From CAYLZW01 sp964388085 (GTDB lineage Bacteria; Myxococcota; UBA727; CAYLZW01): DNA of 49,889 nt. The stretch lies in the NCBI GenBank assembly GCA_964388085.1, contig CAYLZW010000010.1:1-49889 (forward strand). The letters run 5' to 3'. The notes below the pieces were generated by a model. The model did no database searches, was not told the DNA's origin, and saw only the letters and a program-made list of their open reading frames with translations. Positions 23,096-30,621 of this stretch are shown here, piece after piece; positions within the stretch are counted from its first letter, which is position 1; each line of letters begins with the position of its first letter. Position numbers and translations under genes: made by a program.

Positions 23096-23548
23096 TTACT
23101 GCTTGCTCCCAGGACCGGCGACGGGGAGCGCGAAGTCCGGGCGATGCGCACGCTTCGCCAGGCTCAGGCTGGCCTTGCCTGCAGCCGCTCGAGCGGCGAA
23201 CTCAGCCCGGGCGATGGGCTGCTCCTCCGGGTGGAAGTGGCGGCCGAGGAAGTGCCGCGCGAGGGCGATCGCGCCGCGCCGCTTCTGAGCGCCGTCGAGC
23301 TCGTCGAGCCTGTCGGTCGGATGTAGCCCGAGCGCGTTCCGGACGAGCCCAAGGAGGATCTCGTCGGCACTCGTGGGCGTGAGCTGCGCGAGGGACTCCA
23401 TGACGTCGAAGCCCAGCGCGGCCGCCTGGCGGACGGCGACGATCTGGTCAGCGGTCAGCCGCGGCCGGATCTTGAGGGCGTACACAGCGAGGAGCGCCGC
23501 GATGAAGAGGGCGGCGAGGACGAGCAGCACAATCGTGGTGGTTGTCAT
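23096..23548 (-). CDS. LL-H-type holin-like membrane protein
   Basis: A 150-residue protein from the ATG at 23548 (a TTG at 23557 is the alternative). Residues 4-27 form one strong membrane helix (TTIVLLVLAALFIAALLAVY), followed by KIRPRLTADQIVAVRQAA and a helical domain. The layout resembles the LL-H/Phage_holin_6_1 family. A promoter-like motif ends 7 nt upstream of its ATG, so its message may be leaderless. It lies apart from the lysin-like genes by one gene and a terminator. Confidence 0.65.
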   Translation of the reverse strand: MTTTTIVLLVLAALFIAALLAVYALKIRPRLTADQIVAVRQAAALGFDVMESLAQLTPTSADEILLGLVRNALGLHPTDRLDELDGAQKRRGAIALARHFLGRHFHPEEQPIARAEFAARAAAGKASLSLAKRAHRPDFALPVAGPGSKQ

Positions 23549-23555
23549 GCCGCTC

Positions 23556-23583
23556 AAGGTAGCGGCCAGGTCGCAGGGTCTAC
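23556..23583 (-). promoter_or_regulatory. Putative late promoter A (holin/tail unit)
   Basis: On the minus strand GTAGACCC (23583-23576), then after 17 nt counted from GTAGA a TACCTT box (23561-23556). The box ends 7 nt before the ATG at 23548. It follows directly after the strong hairpin at 23584-23623, so a terminator and a promoter stand back to back. Confidence 0.7.
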
Positions 23584-23623
23584 GCAGCGAGCCCCGGGCC
23601 TGCGTTCGCCCGGAGCTCGCTGC
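23584..23623 (-). terminator. 16-bp hairpin, intrinsic terminator-like
   Basis: The arms 23584-23599 and 23608-23623 pair at 15 of 16 positions with an 8-nt loop. It starts 7 nt past the stop of the 23630 gene, on the minus strand. There is no T tract. It separates the lysis/23953 unit from the holin/tail unit. Confidence 0.75.
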
Positions 23624-23629
23624 CGCCGA

Positions 23630-23953
23630 TCAGCGGAAGCGCCACTCGCCGACACCGTAACCGCGCGCGCAGGAGGTACGCCAGGCGATGCCGCGCTCCG
23701 CCTCCTCGCGCGTGACGAGCTGGCCGTACTGCAGGTCGTTGAAGCCGTCGACGAACACCTGCAGGTTCACGCAGCCCTCGCCCCAGACCTGCGTCACCAT
23801 CGCGCCTCGCACGACCTGGGTGCCATCGTGCTCCGAGGCCAGCGTGTAGTCGACGACGTCACCTGGGCGCGGGCGACGAAGCGCTGGCGCCTCGGCACCC
23901 ATTGCCATCGACACTCCGCTCTTCAGCTGCGTCTTGATCTCTTCGGGATTCAT
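23630..23953 (-). CDS. Phage protein of unknown function
   Basis: A 107-residue protein from the ATG at 23953, preceded by GGAGG; the open frame to 24025 is not used. N-terminal helix (MNPEEIKTQLKSGVSMAMG), then a compact beta domain (PGDVVDYTLASEHDGTQVVR, DLQYGQLVTREEAERGIAW). It has a candidate late promoter upstream and a strong terminator downstream, so it may be a single-gene unit. Function unknown. The beta domain is of the small SH3-like kind found in phage accessory proteins. Confidence 0.6.
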   Translation of the reverse strand: MNPEEIKTQLKSGVSMAMGAEAPALRRPRPGDVVDYTLASEHDGTQVVRGAMVTQVWGEGCVNLQVFVDGFNDLQYGQLVTREEAERGIAWRTSCARGYGVGEWRFR

Positions 23954-23978
23954 TGGAGCCTCCGTTGAAGAAGGCTGC

Positions 23979-24006
23979 ATCATGGTGGCGGGCCTGGCGG
24001 GTCTAC
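23979..24006 (-). promoter_or_regulatory. Putative late promoter C (23953 gene)
   Basis: GTAGACCC at 24006-23999 on the minus strand, overlapping the stop of the peptidase gene. After a 17-nt spacer counted from GTAGA comes CATGAT (23984-23979), the weakest -10 of the set. It stands about 25 bp upstream of the ATG at 23953. Confidence 0.55.
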
Positions 24007-24587
24007 TGCGTGACGCGCAGCGCACACGCGCGCATCTGCGGGTAGCGCGCCCTCAGGCGGTCCCAGGTCCACTCAGGCGACGCGACCGGAAGCTGCCCGG
24101 CCGCAAGGTCGCGAAGGCGCCCGACGTCGCGGTATCCGACGCCACGGAGCCCGAAGCCGTTGTTCGCTTCGAGGATCAGCACATGGCCCTCGGCCGAGGT
24201 CTGCGGCACGCAGAACGTGTGACCCGCGCGTTGCCCTTGCCAGCCCTGCACGAGCAGCCACGAGCGGCCCTGCCAGCCTTCACCGACGGGGTCCGCCATG
24301 CCCGACTCGATCGCCGCGTGGACCGGGCCGAACCGGTCACCGATGCACATGAACGCGCGGTGCAGCTCGAGCGACCAGGTGAAGCCCGGCCGCGTCTGAG
24401 CGAATGCGTCGACGAGGACGGCCTCGAGGAACGTGCAGCAGTTCGTGACGCGAGCGGTGCCCTTCGCTTCGAGCTCGACACCCACGCCGGGAAGCGGCCA
24501 CGGGTACACGGCGCGCGTGCGGCTGTAGCGGTACGACCTGAACGCCTCGACGCGCTCGAGCACCTGCTCAGCAGTCGGCCCGGTCAC
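24003..24587 (-). CDS. Putative NlpC/P60-like peptidase (lysin)
   Basis: A 194-residue protein. The pattern Cys50-Cys51 at a helix start (VTNCCTFLEAVLVDAF), His123 in a strand (AGHTFCVPQT) and a polar residue in the following strand (HVLILEANNG) fits a papain-like NlpC/P60 or CHAP hydrolase. No signal peptide or wall-binding domain is present. Its place between an esterase-like gene, a holin-like gene and a second holin-like gene suggests it is the endolysin, cutting peptidoglycan peptides. Family match is tentative. Confidence 0.55.
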   Translation of the reverse strand: MTGPTAEQVLERVEAFRSYRYSRTRAVYPWPLPGVGVELEAKGTARVTNCCTFLEAVLVDAFAQTRPGFTWSLELHRAFMCIGDRFGPVHAAIESGMADPVGEGWQGRSWLLVQGWQGQRAGHTFCVPQTSAEGHVLILEANNGFGLRGVGYRDVGRLRDLAAGQLPVASPEWTWDRLRARYPQMRACALRVTQ

Positions 24588-25156
24588 GCCTCACCTCGGA
24601 TCGCGAGCGCGACGTGCGGGTGCGCCAGGTAGACGACGTCACGGTGCTCGCCGACGTAGCCGTCACGGCCAGCGACAGCGATCCGAACGTTGGTGAGGCC
24701 GGGGGCGTCCCGGTAGCCGAGGAGCGGCGAAGCGGAGACGCCGTCGCCGTCGTTGAACAGGTGGATCGGAGTGTGGTCGTTGAGGGGTGCGAGCCAGCCG
24801 CGCTTGCGCAACGCGCGGCCCCAGAGCGGGTGCGTCGCCGGCCCGCCGAAGGTGACGACACGGCGGGCGAGATCGGGGCGCTGACGCGCGACCTCGAGCG
24901 CCACCGCCTGGCCCGCTGAGTGCCCGACGACGACGTCGAAGCGCCGGCCGTCGACCGCCTCGAGGACGTCGCCGACGCAGCGCTCGCGCAGGCCCGGCTC
25001 GCCGACCAGGCGCGCGAGGTCGGCGGTGATGAAGCCGGTGCTCGGCCAGCGGCCCTCGACCACCTCGACGTCGCTGCCGAGGTACGCCGCCCACCGCGCG
25101 CCGTAGCAGTCGGTGCGCGGCGTCGCGATGCCGTGGATAGCGAGGACGCGGATCAT
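24584..25156 (-). CDS. Alpha/beta hydrolase (esterase/lipase-like) in the lysis cluster
   Basis: A 190-residue protein. The ATG at 25156 overlaps the stop of the holin-like gene as ATGA; the open frame to 25405 gives an arginine-rich N-terminal shadow. Oxyanion-type HG (AIHGIATP), nucleophile elbow GHSAG at Ser80, and a candidate catalytic His near the end (LAHPHVALAI) fit an alpha/beta hydrolase. Such an enzyme in a lysis cassette recalls LysB esterases of mycobacteriophages, but LysB has GYSQG and acts on mycolates, absent here. It might attack outer-membrane lipid or a lipid-linked polymer. Confidence 0.75.
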   Translation of the reverse strand: MIRVLAIHGIATPRTDCYGARWAAYLGSDVEVVEGRWPSTGFITADLARLVGEPGLRERCVGDVLEAVDGRRFDVVVGHSAGQAVALEVARQRPDLARRVVTFGGPATHPLWGRALRKRGWLAPLNDHTPIHLFNDGDGVSASPLLGYRDAPGLTNVRIAVAGRDGYVGEHRDVVYLAHPHVALAIRGEA

Positions 25157-25368
25157 GGCAGCAGCTTCGCCACGACGCCGACGAGGACGCTGAGGCCAGC
25201 CAGCCCCCAGCACCACTTCTCGAGCGCGCGCACGCGCTTCTCGAGGTCCTCGACCTTCGCGCTGAGGTTCTCTCCGGCCGCACGAGCGAGCGCCAGCTTG
25301 ATGTCGCTGACGTCGTCGTGCAGCTGAGTCAGCTTGTCGAGAATGGGCTGCAGCTCGGCGGTGCTCAC
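25153..25368 (-). CDS. XhlA-type holin accessory protein
   Basis: A 71-residue protein: an N-terminal coiled coil (LDKLTQLHDDVSDIKLALAR, EDLEKRVRALEKW) and a C-terminal membrane helix (GLAGLSVLVGVVAKLLP). This is the layout of XhlA-like holin accessory proteins. The GTG start at 25368 has GGAGG 9 nt upstream, embedded in a palindrome. It is ATGA-coupled to the esterase. Together with the LL-H-like protein it makes two membrane proteins in one lysis region. Confidence 0.75.
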   Translation of the reverse strand: MSTAELQPILDKLTQLHDDVSDIKLALARAAGENLSAKVEDLEKRVRALEKWCWGLAGLSVLVGVVAKLLP

Positions 25369-25423
25369 GACGCAGGACCTCCGGAGGCCACCCCCCGGAG
25401 GCCATCAGCGAACGACGAAGGGA

Positions 25424-25777
25424 TCAGGCGAGGGCGACGCCCTGCTCCTTGAGAACGCACCACTTCGTCGCGCCAGCGACGAGGACGAGCTTGTCGCCGA
25501 CGTCGGCGAACGTCGCCGTCGTCGCCGCCGTGCCGCCTTCGACGTTGGTGAGGGCAAGCGTGACGTCGCCGCCGTCAACCGTGTGCTCGAGCACCAGGAG
25601 CGCGCCCTCATCCGCCGGCGCGGCGAGGGTGACCGCCATCGCGCCGGCTGTGCTGTCGAACGCGACGTAGCCGCCCGAGAGCAGGTTGATGGCGCCAGCG
25701 GCGCTGATGATCTCGGAGATAGGGACGATGTCGTCCCCGCGGTTCTCGGTCGTGAAGCCCGTGCGTCGTGCCGTCAT
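25424..25777 (-). CDS. Phage beta-rich structural protein (candidate head decoration)
   Basis: A 117-residue protein with predicted repeated beta-strands (GGYVAFDSTAGAMAVTLAAP; ALLVLEHTVDGGDVTLALTN). No signal peptide. A position between the capsid and lysis genes would suit a head decoration or head-completion protein, but this is not shown by any motif. Confidence 0.5.
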   Translation of the reverse strand: MTARRTGFTTENRGDDIVPISEIISAAGAINLLSGGYVAFDSTAGAMAVTLAAPADEGALLVLEHTVDGGDVTLALTNVEGGTAATTATFADVGDKLVLVAGATKWCVLKEQGVALA

Positions 25778-25838
25778 CTCGCTCCTCTGCTCAGCCCTCG
25801 GGCTGCGTCGTCGTCAAAACCGTCGTGGGTCCTGGGGC

Positions 25839-26000
25839 TCAGCGCTCGTCCGACCGCTTCCGCTCGATCTTCCGCGCTCGATTGGCCGCGTGCTCCGCAG
25901 CCTTGTCGCTCGAGGGCACCTTGCCGCTGCGCGGGTCGCCGTAGCGCACGTAGCGCTCGGCGAGCTTGTCGCGGCCCTTGGTGGTCACCTCACGCGCCAC
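25839..26000 (-). CDS. Small basic protein, unknown function
   Basis: A 53-residue protein, GTG start at 26000, overlapping the preceding gene by 11 nt. Mainly helical and basic (KGRDKLAERYVRYGDPRSGK, AANRARKIERKR). It has a normal codon pattern, and the frame is not a shadow of a longer gene on either strand. No family. It may be a head-associated or regulatory small protein of the capsid unit. Confidence 0.55.
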   Translation of the reverse strand: MAREVTTKGRDKLAERYVRYGDPRSGKVPSSDKAAEHAANRARKIERKRSDER

Positions 26001-26514
26001 GGCCGGCCTTCTTCTTCTCGTCGGCGTCGGCCTTCTTGTCGGCCTCCGCCTGCGCCTTCGCCGCCGCGTCGATCTTCGAGGCGTCGGCCTGCGCCCGCGC
26101 CTGGTCGGCCGCGTCCATCGCGACGTCGGCCTTGCCGTCAGCCGCACGCGCGGCCGCCTCGGCGGCGAGGAGGGTGAAGCGCTCGCGCGCGAAGATGCGA
26201 TTGCGGACGCGATCCGCGGCGTCTCGCTTCCGCTCCGCGCGCGCCTCGAGGTTCTTGGCGAGGCGTTCGTCGGCACGCGCGTCCCACACCTGGGCTCGCG
26301 GAATCGGCTCGAACATCGCCTTCCCGTCGCGCCATGGCCTGAGCGGCTCGGTGACGTAGTAGAGCGGCTCCCCGTCGGGCGCCTTCTTGTTGAGCAGCGC
26401 TTCGATGGTCTGGCGCCCGGCACCGCCGGCCTTCGGGTTGCCTTTGGCGTGACCGTCGTCGTACCGGATGAAACTGAAGCCATCGAGAGCGGAGCGGATG
26501 GTGATCGCCTGCAC
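25990..26514 (-). CDS. Phage head-region protein, unknown function
   Basis: A 174-residue protein. The N-terminal half is compact (ITIRSALDGFSFIRYDDGHA, EPLYYVTEPLRPWRDGKAMF). The C-terminal half is an Ala/Asp/Lys-rich helix, likely coiled coil (AAEAAARAADGKADVAMDAA). It follows the major capsid gene. Function unknown. Confidence 0.6.
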   Translation of the reverse strand: MQAITIRSALDGFSFIRYDDGHAKGNPKAGGAGRQTIEALLNKKAPDGEPLYYVTEPLRPWRDGKAMFEPIPRAQVWDARADERLAKNLEARAERKRDAADRVRNRIFARERFTLLAAEAAARAADGKADVAMDAADQARAQADASKIDAAAKAQAEADKKADADEKKKAGRGA

Positions 26515-26577
26515 GGGGATTCTCCTATCGGGGAAACGGTGAAGAGAGAGAGCCAGCCCCCCAGCTGGCTAGACCGC

Positions 26578-27558
26578 TCAGGCCGGCGCGAGGCTGACGA
26601 GCTCGACGAGGAAGTCGTCGTTGCGCTCGCCGGTGATGCCCTTCCAGTTGCCCTGGAGCTCCGCGCCGCGCTCGCGGTGGTCGCCCTCGAGGGTCCAGAC
26701 GATCCGGCGGCCCTGGACGAACGCCAGCGCGCCGACCTGCCCCTCGCCGTCCTCGGGGGCGCCCCAGCCGCGAAGCATCATGCCGCCGACGACGCCCGCA
26801 CCCGCGTTGACGGTCTGCCGCACACCCTTGCCATGGACGAACACGGGAACGCCGAGGAGCGCCCCCTTCAGGCCGTTGCGCGGCATGTTGGCGCGGTGCT
26901 CGACGATGCCCGCGAGGTCGCGGTCCCAGATGGTGCCCTGCAGGCCACCGCTGGTGATGGCGATCTGCTTGCGCAGGTTGCCGTGCTGCTCCTTGTCGAG
27001 GCAGGCAACGATGTCGTCGTGCGGCAGATCGTGGTCGCCCTCGAGCATCAGGAGCGCGTCGTCGAAGTCGTCGATGTCGAGAGCGGCGGCATCGCTGCCG
27101 ACCGAACGCGACGCGCCCGAGAACAGCCCCGTCGTCTCGTACTCGAGGGTCTCGTAGAGGCTCGCGCCGACGATGCGGGCCTCGGGCAGCACCGCGGCGA
27201 CCTGCTCCTCGAAGGTGCCGCGGTTGAAGAGCTCCGCCACCTGGTCGAACTTCGTGCGGAGCTCGACGGCGTCGTTCGTCAGGGCCACGATCATGACGGC
27301 GAACTCGCTCGGCGAGAGGCTGAGCGAGTCGAGGGCGAGCGGGGTCGTCTCGGTGAAGCGAACGCCCTGCGTCGCGGCCTGCGCCCGACCGGGGTTCTGC
27401 CAGCGCGAGAGCTGCTTCGACGTGTGCCCCGGCTGGACCGAGTAGTAGTTGATGAGCCGCGCCGCGACGATGTTCGCGCGCTCTTCCTCCATCACGGAGT
27501 CGCTGAGGGCGGCGCCGTGGTCGAAGGCGAGATAGTCGGTGGTGGTATTGAACGTCAT
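26578..27558 (-). CDS. Major capsid protein (putative)
   Basis: A 326-residue protein downstream of the scaffold gene, the normal place of the major capsid protein. Segments include VPVFVHGKGVRQTVNAGAG and a C-terminal GEGQVGALAFVQGRRIVWTL, consistent with a HK97-type shell protein. No protease is evident, so processing by an unknown protease or none is possible. Some head proteins of this size are shorter than HK97 shell proteins (about 385 residues). The assignment rests on size, order and partial sequence feel. Confidence 0.7.
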   Translation of the reverse strand: MTFNTTTDYLAFDHGAALSDSVMEEERANIVAARLINYYSVQPGHTSKQLSRWQNPGRAQAATQGVRFTETTPLALDSLSLSPSEFAVMIVALTNDAVELRTKFDQVAELFNRGTFEEQVAAVLPEARIVGASLYETLEYETTGLFSGASRSVGSDAAALDIDDFDDALLMLEGDHDLPHDDIVACLDKEQHGNLRKQIAITSGGLQGTIWDRDLAGIVEHRANMPRNGLKGALLGVPVFVHGKGVRQTVNAGAGVVGGMMLRGWGAPEDGEGQVGALAFVQGRRIVWTLEGDHRERGAELQGNWKGITGERNDDFLVELVSLAPA

Positions 27559-27618
27559 CGCTTTCCTCGACGGGCGTCAGCCCTGAATCGGTTACAGGAC
27601 CAGAAACAGAAGCCTTTC

Positions 27619-28275
27619 TCAGACCCAGGGAACCTGCGGCTTCGGAGCGCCGGTCTCGCGCAGCTTCTTGCGCCACTCCTTGCGCTGCTCGTCGTTCATG
27701 TCGGCGTAGTTGCCCGGCGCCGACTGCGTGGAGGCCGGGCCGGCCCCGGTCATGCGCTTGGTGCCGGAGGCCTTCTCGTCGAGGCCTGCGCCGGCGAGGA
27801 ACGCCTTCATGGCCTCGACGGACGGCTTGTCCCCGAGGGCGGCGCGCTTCTCCTTCGGCACCTTCTCGAAGGACGCGCGGACCTCGTCCTCCTGGCGCTT
27901 CCGCTCGTTCTGCGCCCACTTCACGTCGGGATCGAGCTCGCCGAGCTTTGCCTTCAGGCCTTCCTTCTCGGCGCGCTCGCGCTCGAGCTCCTTCTCGAGA
28001 CGATCGGCGACGGCCTTGTGGTCGCCCTTCGCCTTGAGGTCCTCGGCGTCGGCCGCGGCTTTGTCGGCCGCCGCCTTCTCTTCGGCCGCCTTGCGGTCGG
28101 CGAGGTCCTTGGCAAGCGCCGCGTTCTGCTCGCGGAGCTGGGCGAGCTCCGCCGCCGCGGAGTCGTTGCCTCCCGTACCGCCGCCCCCGCCGCCACCACC
28201 ACCACCGTCGCCGGCGTCACCGCCGGACTCGCTCATGAGGACTGCAAGGGGGAGAAGAAACTTCGCGAAGCGCAT
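27619..28275 (-). CDS. Scaffold-like coiled-coil protein
   Basis: A 218-residue protein from the ATG at 28275, with AGGAGG 4 nt upstream. It opens with a hydrophobic segment (FAKFLLPLAVL), then a Gly-rich tract (about 15-35) and a long charged coiled coil (about 40-120: AELAQLREQNAALAKDLADR). The last 90 residues are basic and disordered-looking. This is the usual form of scaffolding proteins directly before the major capsid gene. The hydrophobic start is unusual for a scaffold; an ATG at 28236 (MSESGGD) would remove it but lacks a ribosome site. Confidence 0.7.
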   Translation of the reverse strand: MRFAKFLLPLAVLMSESGGDAGDGGGGGGGGGGTGGNDSAAAELAQLREQNAALAKDLADRKAAEEKAAADKAAADAEDLKAKGDHKAVADRLEKELERERAEKEGLKAKLGELDPDVKWAQNERKRQEDEVRASFEKVPKEKRAALGDKPSVEAMKAFLAGAGLDEKASGTKRMTGAGPASTQSAPGNYADMNDEQRKEWRKKLRETGAPKPQVPWV

Positions 28276-28294
28276 GGGACCTCCTGAGAGATTA

Positions 28295-28322
28295 TTGGTA
28301 GCAAGCGATCTGGAGGGTCTAC
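28295..28322 (-). promoter_or_regulatory. Putative late promoter D (scaffold/capsid unit)
   Basis: GTAGACCC at 28322-28315 on the minus strand, overlapping the stop of the morphogenesis gene. After 17 nt counted from GTAGA comes TACCAA (28300-28295). It stands about 20 bp upstream of the ATG at 28275. Confidence 0.65.
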
Positions 28323-28765
28323 GTTTCCTCGCGCATGACGCCCTCGCGAAGCATCCGCCGCACGACGTCACGCAGGCCTTCGCCGCTCACGCCTGCCCAG
28401 CGGCGCTCGGGTAGATGCCCGTCCCCGCGCTGGTGGTAGCCGCCGATCCGGCGCAGGTCGGCGTTCGCCGCGCCGAATGTCACCTCGACGCGGTCCTGGC
28501 TCACCTCCCGCCGGACCTCGCGTACCTCGAACGGCGCCCCCTCGAGGACCTGCGCGGACGTTCGCCCAGAGGCGGCGCGATGCTTCAGCGTGTCCGCGTC
28601 GAGGGGCGCTAGCGACGCACCGTTGACGTCGAGGTTGCGGCTCAGGCGCTCGCGGATGTGTTTCGGGACAGCGTCCGAAGCGACATCGGCGACGCGCTCG
28701 AGGTCGACGCCCACAGTCCGTCGCCACGTCGCACCAGCACCGCCACCGCCGATGAGCGAGCTCAC
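28319..28765 (-). CDS. Virion morphogenesis protein (gpS-like)
   Basis: A 148-residue protein from the GTG at 28765, overlapping the portal stop as GTGA. Upstream in-frame sequence to 29539 is portal shadow. The segment RRIGGYHQRGDGHLPERRWA and the end VSGEGLRDVVRRMLREG fit the phage virion morphogenesis family (P2 gpS-like, PF05069 type). Expected to act in tail or head completion. It ends the portal unit and overlaps the start of promoter D. Confidence 0.7.
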   Translation of the reverse strand: MSSLIGGGGAGATWRRTVGVDLERVADVASDAVPKHIRERLSRNLDVNGASLAPLDADTLKHRAASGRTSAQVLEGAPFEVREVRREVSQDRVEVTFGAANADLRRIGGYHQRGDGHLPERRWAGVSGEGLRDVVRRMLREGVMREET

Positions 28766-30297
28766 TCGCCCACCTCGCCATCCCGATCGCCGCCGCCTGA
28801 CGCTGCTGCTTGCTTCACGAGCGCGCGAGAGAGGCCGGCCGCGAAGGCGGCGCTCTCGTCGGGGTACAGGCCCTTCATGACGGCGCCGCGGGCGCGGCTG
28901 ATCTCGCCATTGGCGACCGCCTTGTCGATGCGCGTGTCGCGGGCGGTGGGATCTTCGTACGCCGGCGGCGCGTCCGGAGCCATCCGGTACACGTTCGCGT
29001 CGTTGTGGATCGTGGTGCCGAAGAAGCGATCGTGAATCCGCGCCATGCGCTCGAGCAGCTGCTCCTGCTCGTGCTGGATCGCGTACAGCTCGCGCTCGCG
29101 GGCCGCCTTCTCCGCGTGGCGGTCCTTGATGAGGCGCGAGACACCGGTCATCGGCGCCGAGGGCTCCTTCGAGAGCGAGTCTTCGCTCTGGCGCTGTGCC
29201 TTGGCCTTCACGCGAGCGAACGCGTCGATGACGTCGAGGTATTCGCGGATCTTCGGGTTGCGCGTGATGGTCGAGTACTTCTCGCCCGGCCGGCCCTGGT
29301 TGAAGGCGCCCGGGCCGACGACCAGCGAGCGTTTCTTCGTCGACTCCGTCTCGAGCCACGTCTCGTCGTGCGCCTGCATCTGCAGGATGAAGAACAGGTT
29401 CGTCCAGCTCTCGGCGTTGGCGAGCTCGAACCGCACGTCGTCGCGATTCATGTCGATGAAGGGTCCGTCGGGGATACCGAGGTGCCACATCGTCATCGGC
29501 AACGGGAGGTCCCACTCGACGCCCTCGGGCGGCGCCCACACGTTGCCCTCCTCGTCGAAGAACATCCGTCGCCAGTTGCCGAACGCGACGTCACCGCCGG
29601 CGGTCTCGATGCTGCGCACCTCGAGGAGGTACCGGCGAGACTCCTTCGTATCGACGGCGCCGGCGCCGCCGGACACGCGCGTGATGACGGCGAGGGCGTA
29701 GTCGAGCGAATCAGCCCACGGCGCGAACGGGACGATCCATACGTCGCACGGCCAGAATGGGCGCAGCACCAGGCGCTCGTTGACGTGGTCAACGTCGATG
29801 CGCAGCGGCTGGCTGTGCGTGACGTTCACCCGACGCTCGCCCTCGAGCATCACCGAGTCCATCTTCGCGCGGCGCACCATGCGGTCGAACTGCAGGGCGG
29901 CTGGGTTCGCCTCCTCGAGGACGTTCCCCTTCTCGTCAACGATCGCGTCGGAGAGGAGCATCTTCCCGGAGCGCTCGATCCAACGGCGCGAGACGCGGTC
30001 GTACGTCGTCGCATCGAGGTCGGCCGAGAGCCGCAGCGTGGAGACGCCCAGCTTCGTCATGCGCTGGTGCGTGTGCGGGTAGGTCTTGCGCAGCCAGTCG
30101 TCGAGCACCGCCTCCGTCTTCTTCTCGTAGAGCAGGCGGCGCTTCCTGACGTGGTCGTCGTAGTGGGTGCCGTAAACGGTCGGCTTCCACTGCCGGCCCA
30201 TCTTGAGCAGGTGCTTCACCGCGCGCGCGTTCAGAAGCCCGTCGCCAGCAATGGCTCGACGGGTCTCTGCCGGAATCGGGTCATAGACGCCGCTCAC
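28762..30297 (-). CDS. Portal protein
   Basis: A 511-residue protein directly downstream of GroES and the terminase, the position and length expected for a portal. Features include YDDHVRKRRLLYEKKTEAVL near the N-terminus, an alpha/beta body and a long helical C-terminal part (about 370-470, ARERELYAIQHEQEQLLERM). It forms the dodecameric ring at one capsid vertex. The GTG start at 30297 overlaps the GroES stop by GTGA. No single diagnostic motif is readable, so identification is by order and size. Confidence 0.75.
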   Translation of the reverse strand: MSGVYDPIPAETRRAIAGDGLLNARAVKHLLKMGRQWKPTVYGTHYDDHVRKRRLLYEKKTEAVLDDWLRKTYPHTHQRMTKLGVSTLRLSADLDATTYDRVSRRWIERSGKMLLSDAIVDEKGNVLEEANPAALQFDRMVRRAKMDSVMLEGERRVNVTHSQPLRIDVDHVNERLVLRPFWPCDVWIVPFAPWADSLDYALAVITRVSGGAGAVDTKESRRYLLEVRSIETAGGDVAFGNWRRMFFDEEGNVWAPPEGVEWDLPLPMTMWHLGIPDGPFIDMNRDDVRFELANAESWTNLFFILQMQAHDETWLETESTKKRSLVVGPGAFNQGRPGEKYSTITRNPKIREYLDVIDAFARVKAKAQRQSEDSLSKEPSAPMTGVSRLIKDRHAEKAARERELYAIQHEQEQLLERMARIHDRFFGTTIHNDANVYRMAPDAPPAYEDPTARDTRIDKAVANGEISRARGAVMKGLYPDESAAFAAGLSRALVKQAAASGGGDRDGEVGE

Positions 30298-30569
30298 GGG
30301 GCCTGCTGGTCCACAACGGCAATGATCTCGCCGAACTCGAGCTTCAAGTGCGGCACGCCATCGATGCCGATCTCGTCCCCTGCATAGCGCTCGAAGAAGA
30401 CACGCTGCCCGATCTCGATGCCCTCGACCTGGTCGCCGATCGCCACGACTTCGCCCTCGTTCGGGCGCTTCTTTCGCGCCGTCTCAGGGATGACGATGCC
30501 GCCAGCGCTCGCTGCGTCGAGGCGCACGCGCCGAACGAAGACTTTGCTGCCCAGGGGACGGACACTCAC
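30294..30569 (-). CDS. Phage-encoded GroES-like co-chaperonin
   Basis: A 91-residue protein from the GTG at 30569, with GGAGGTCC upstream. The sequence is the Cpn10 pattern: N-terminal PLGSKVFVRRV, a mobile loop with the hydrophobic tripeptide IVI (SAGGIVIPETARKK), then EGEVVAIGD, GQRVFFERYAGDEI and a terminal strand VPHLKLEFGEIIAVVD. Length is close to host GroES (about 95). It shares a unit with the portal gene, translation coupled by GTGA. It would cap host GroEL and alter which proteins fold, as T4 gp31 does. Confidence 0.88.
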   Translation of the reverse strand: MSVRPLGSKVFVRRVRLDAASAGGIVIPETARKKRPNEGEVVAIGDQVEGIEIGQRVFFERYAGDEIGIDGVPHLKLEFGEIIAVVDQQAP

Positions 30570-30592
30570 GCAGGACCTCCACGAGAAGGCAC

Positions 30593-30620
30593 AGCGTAGG
30601 AGCGCGGTCGCGGGGTCTAC
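30593..30620 (-). promoter_or_regulatory. Putative late promoter B (GroES/portal unit)
   Basis: GTAGACCC at 30620-30613 on the minus strand just past the terminase stop. After 17 nt counted from GTAGA comes TACGCT (30598-30593). It stands about 24 bp upstream of the GroES GTG. Confidence 0.7.
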
Positions 30621-30621
30621 T

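Noticed and set aside
24584..25156. A true mycobacteriophage-type LysB
   Set aside because: The nucleophile motif is GHSAG rather than GYSQG and the host is not a mycolic-acid bacterium; only alpha/beta hydrolase is supported.
25966..28287. A 773-codon open frame on the plus strand through the capsid and scaffold genes
   Set aside because: It is antisense to well-supported minus-strand genes. The GC-rich DNA makes long antisense frames common, and the translation has no domain.
28362..29539. Extended N-terminus of the morphogenesis gene into the portal gene
   Set aside because: The extra sequence is Arg-rich out-of-frame portal; the GTG at 28765 with GTGA overlap is the better start.
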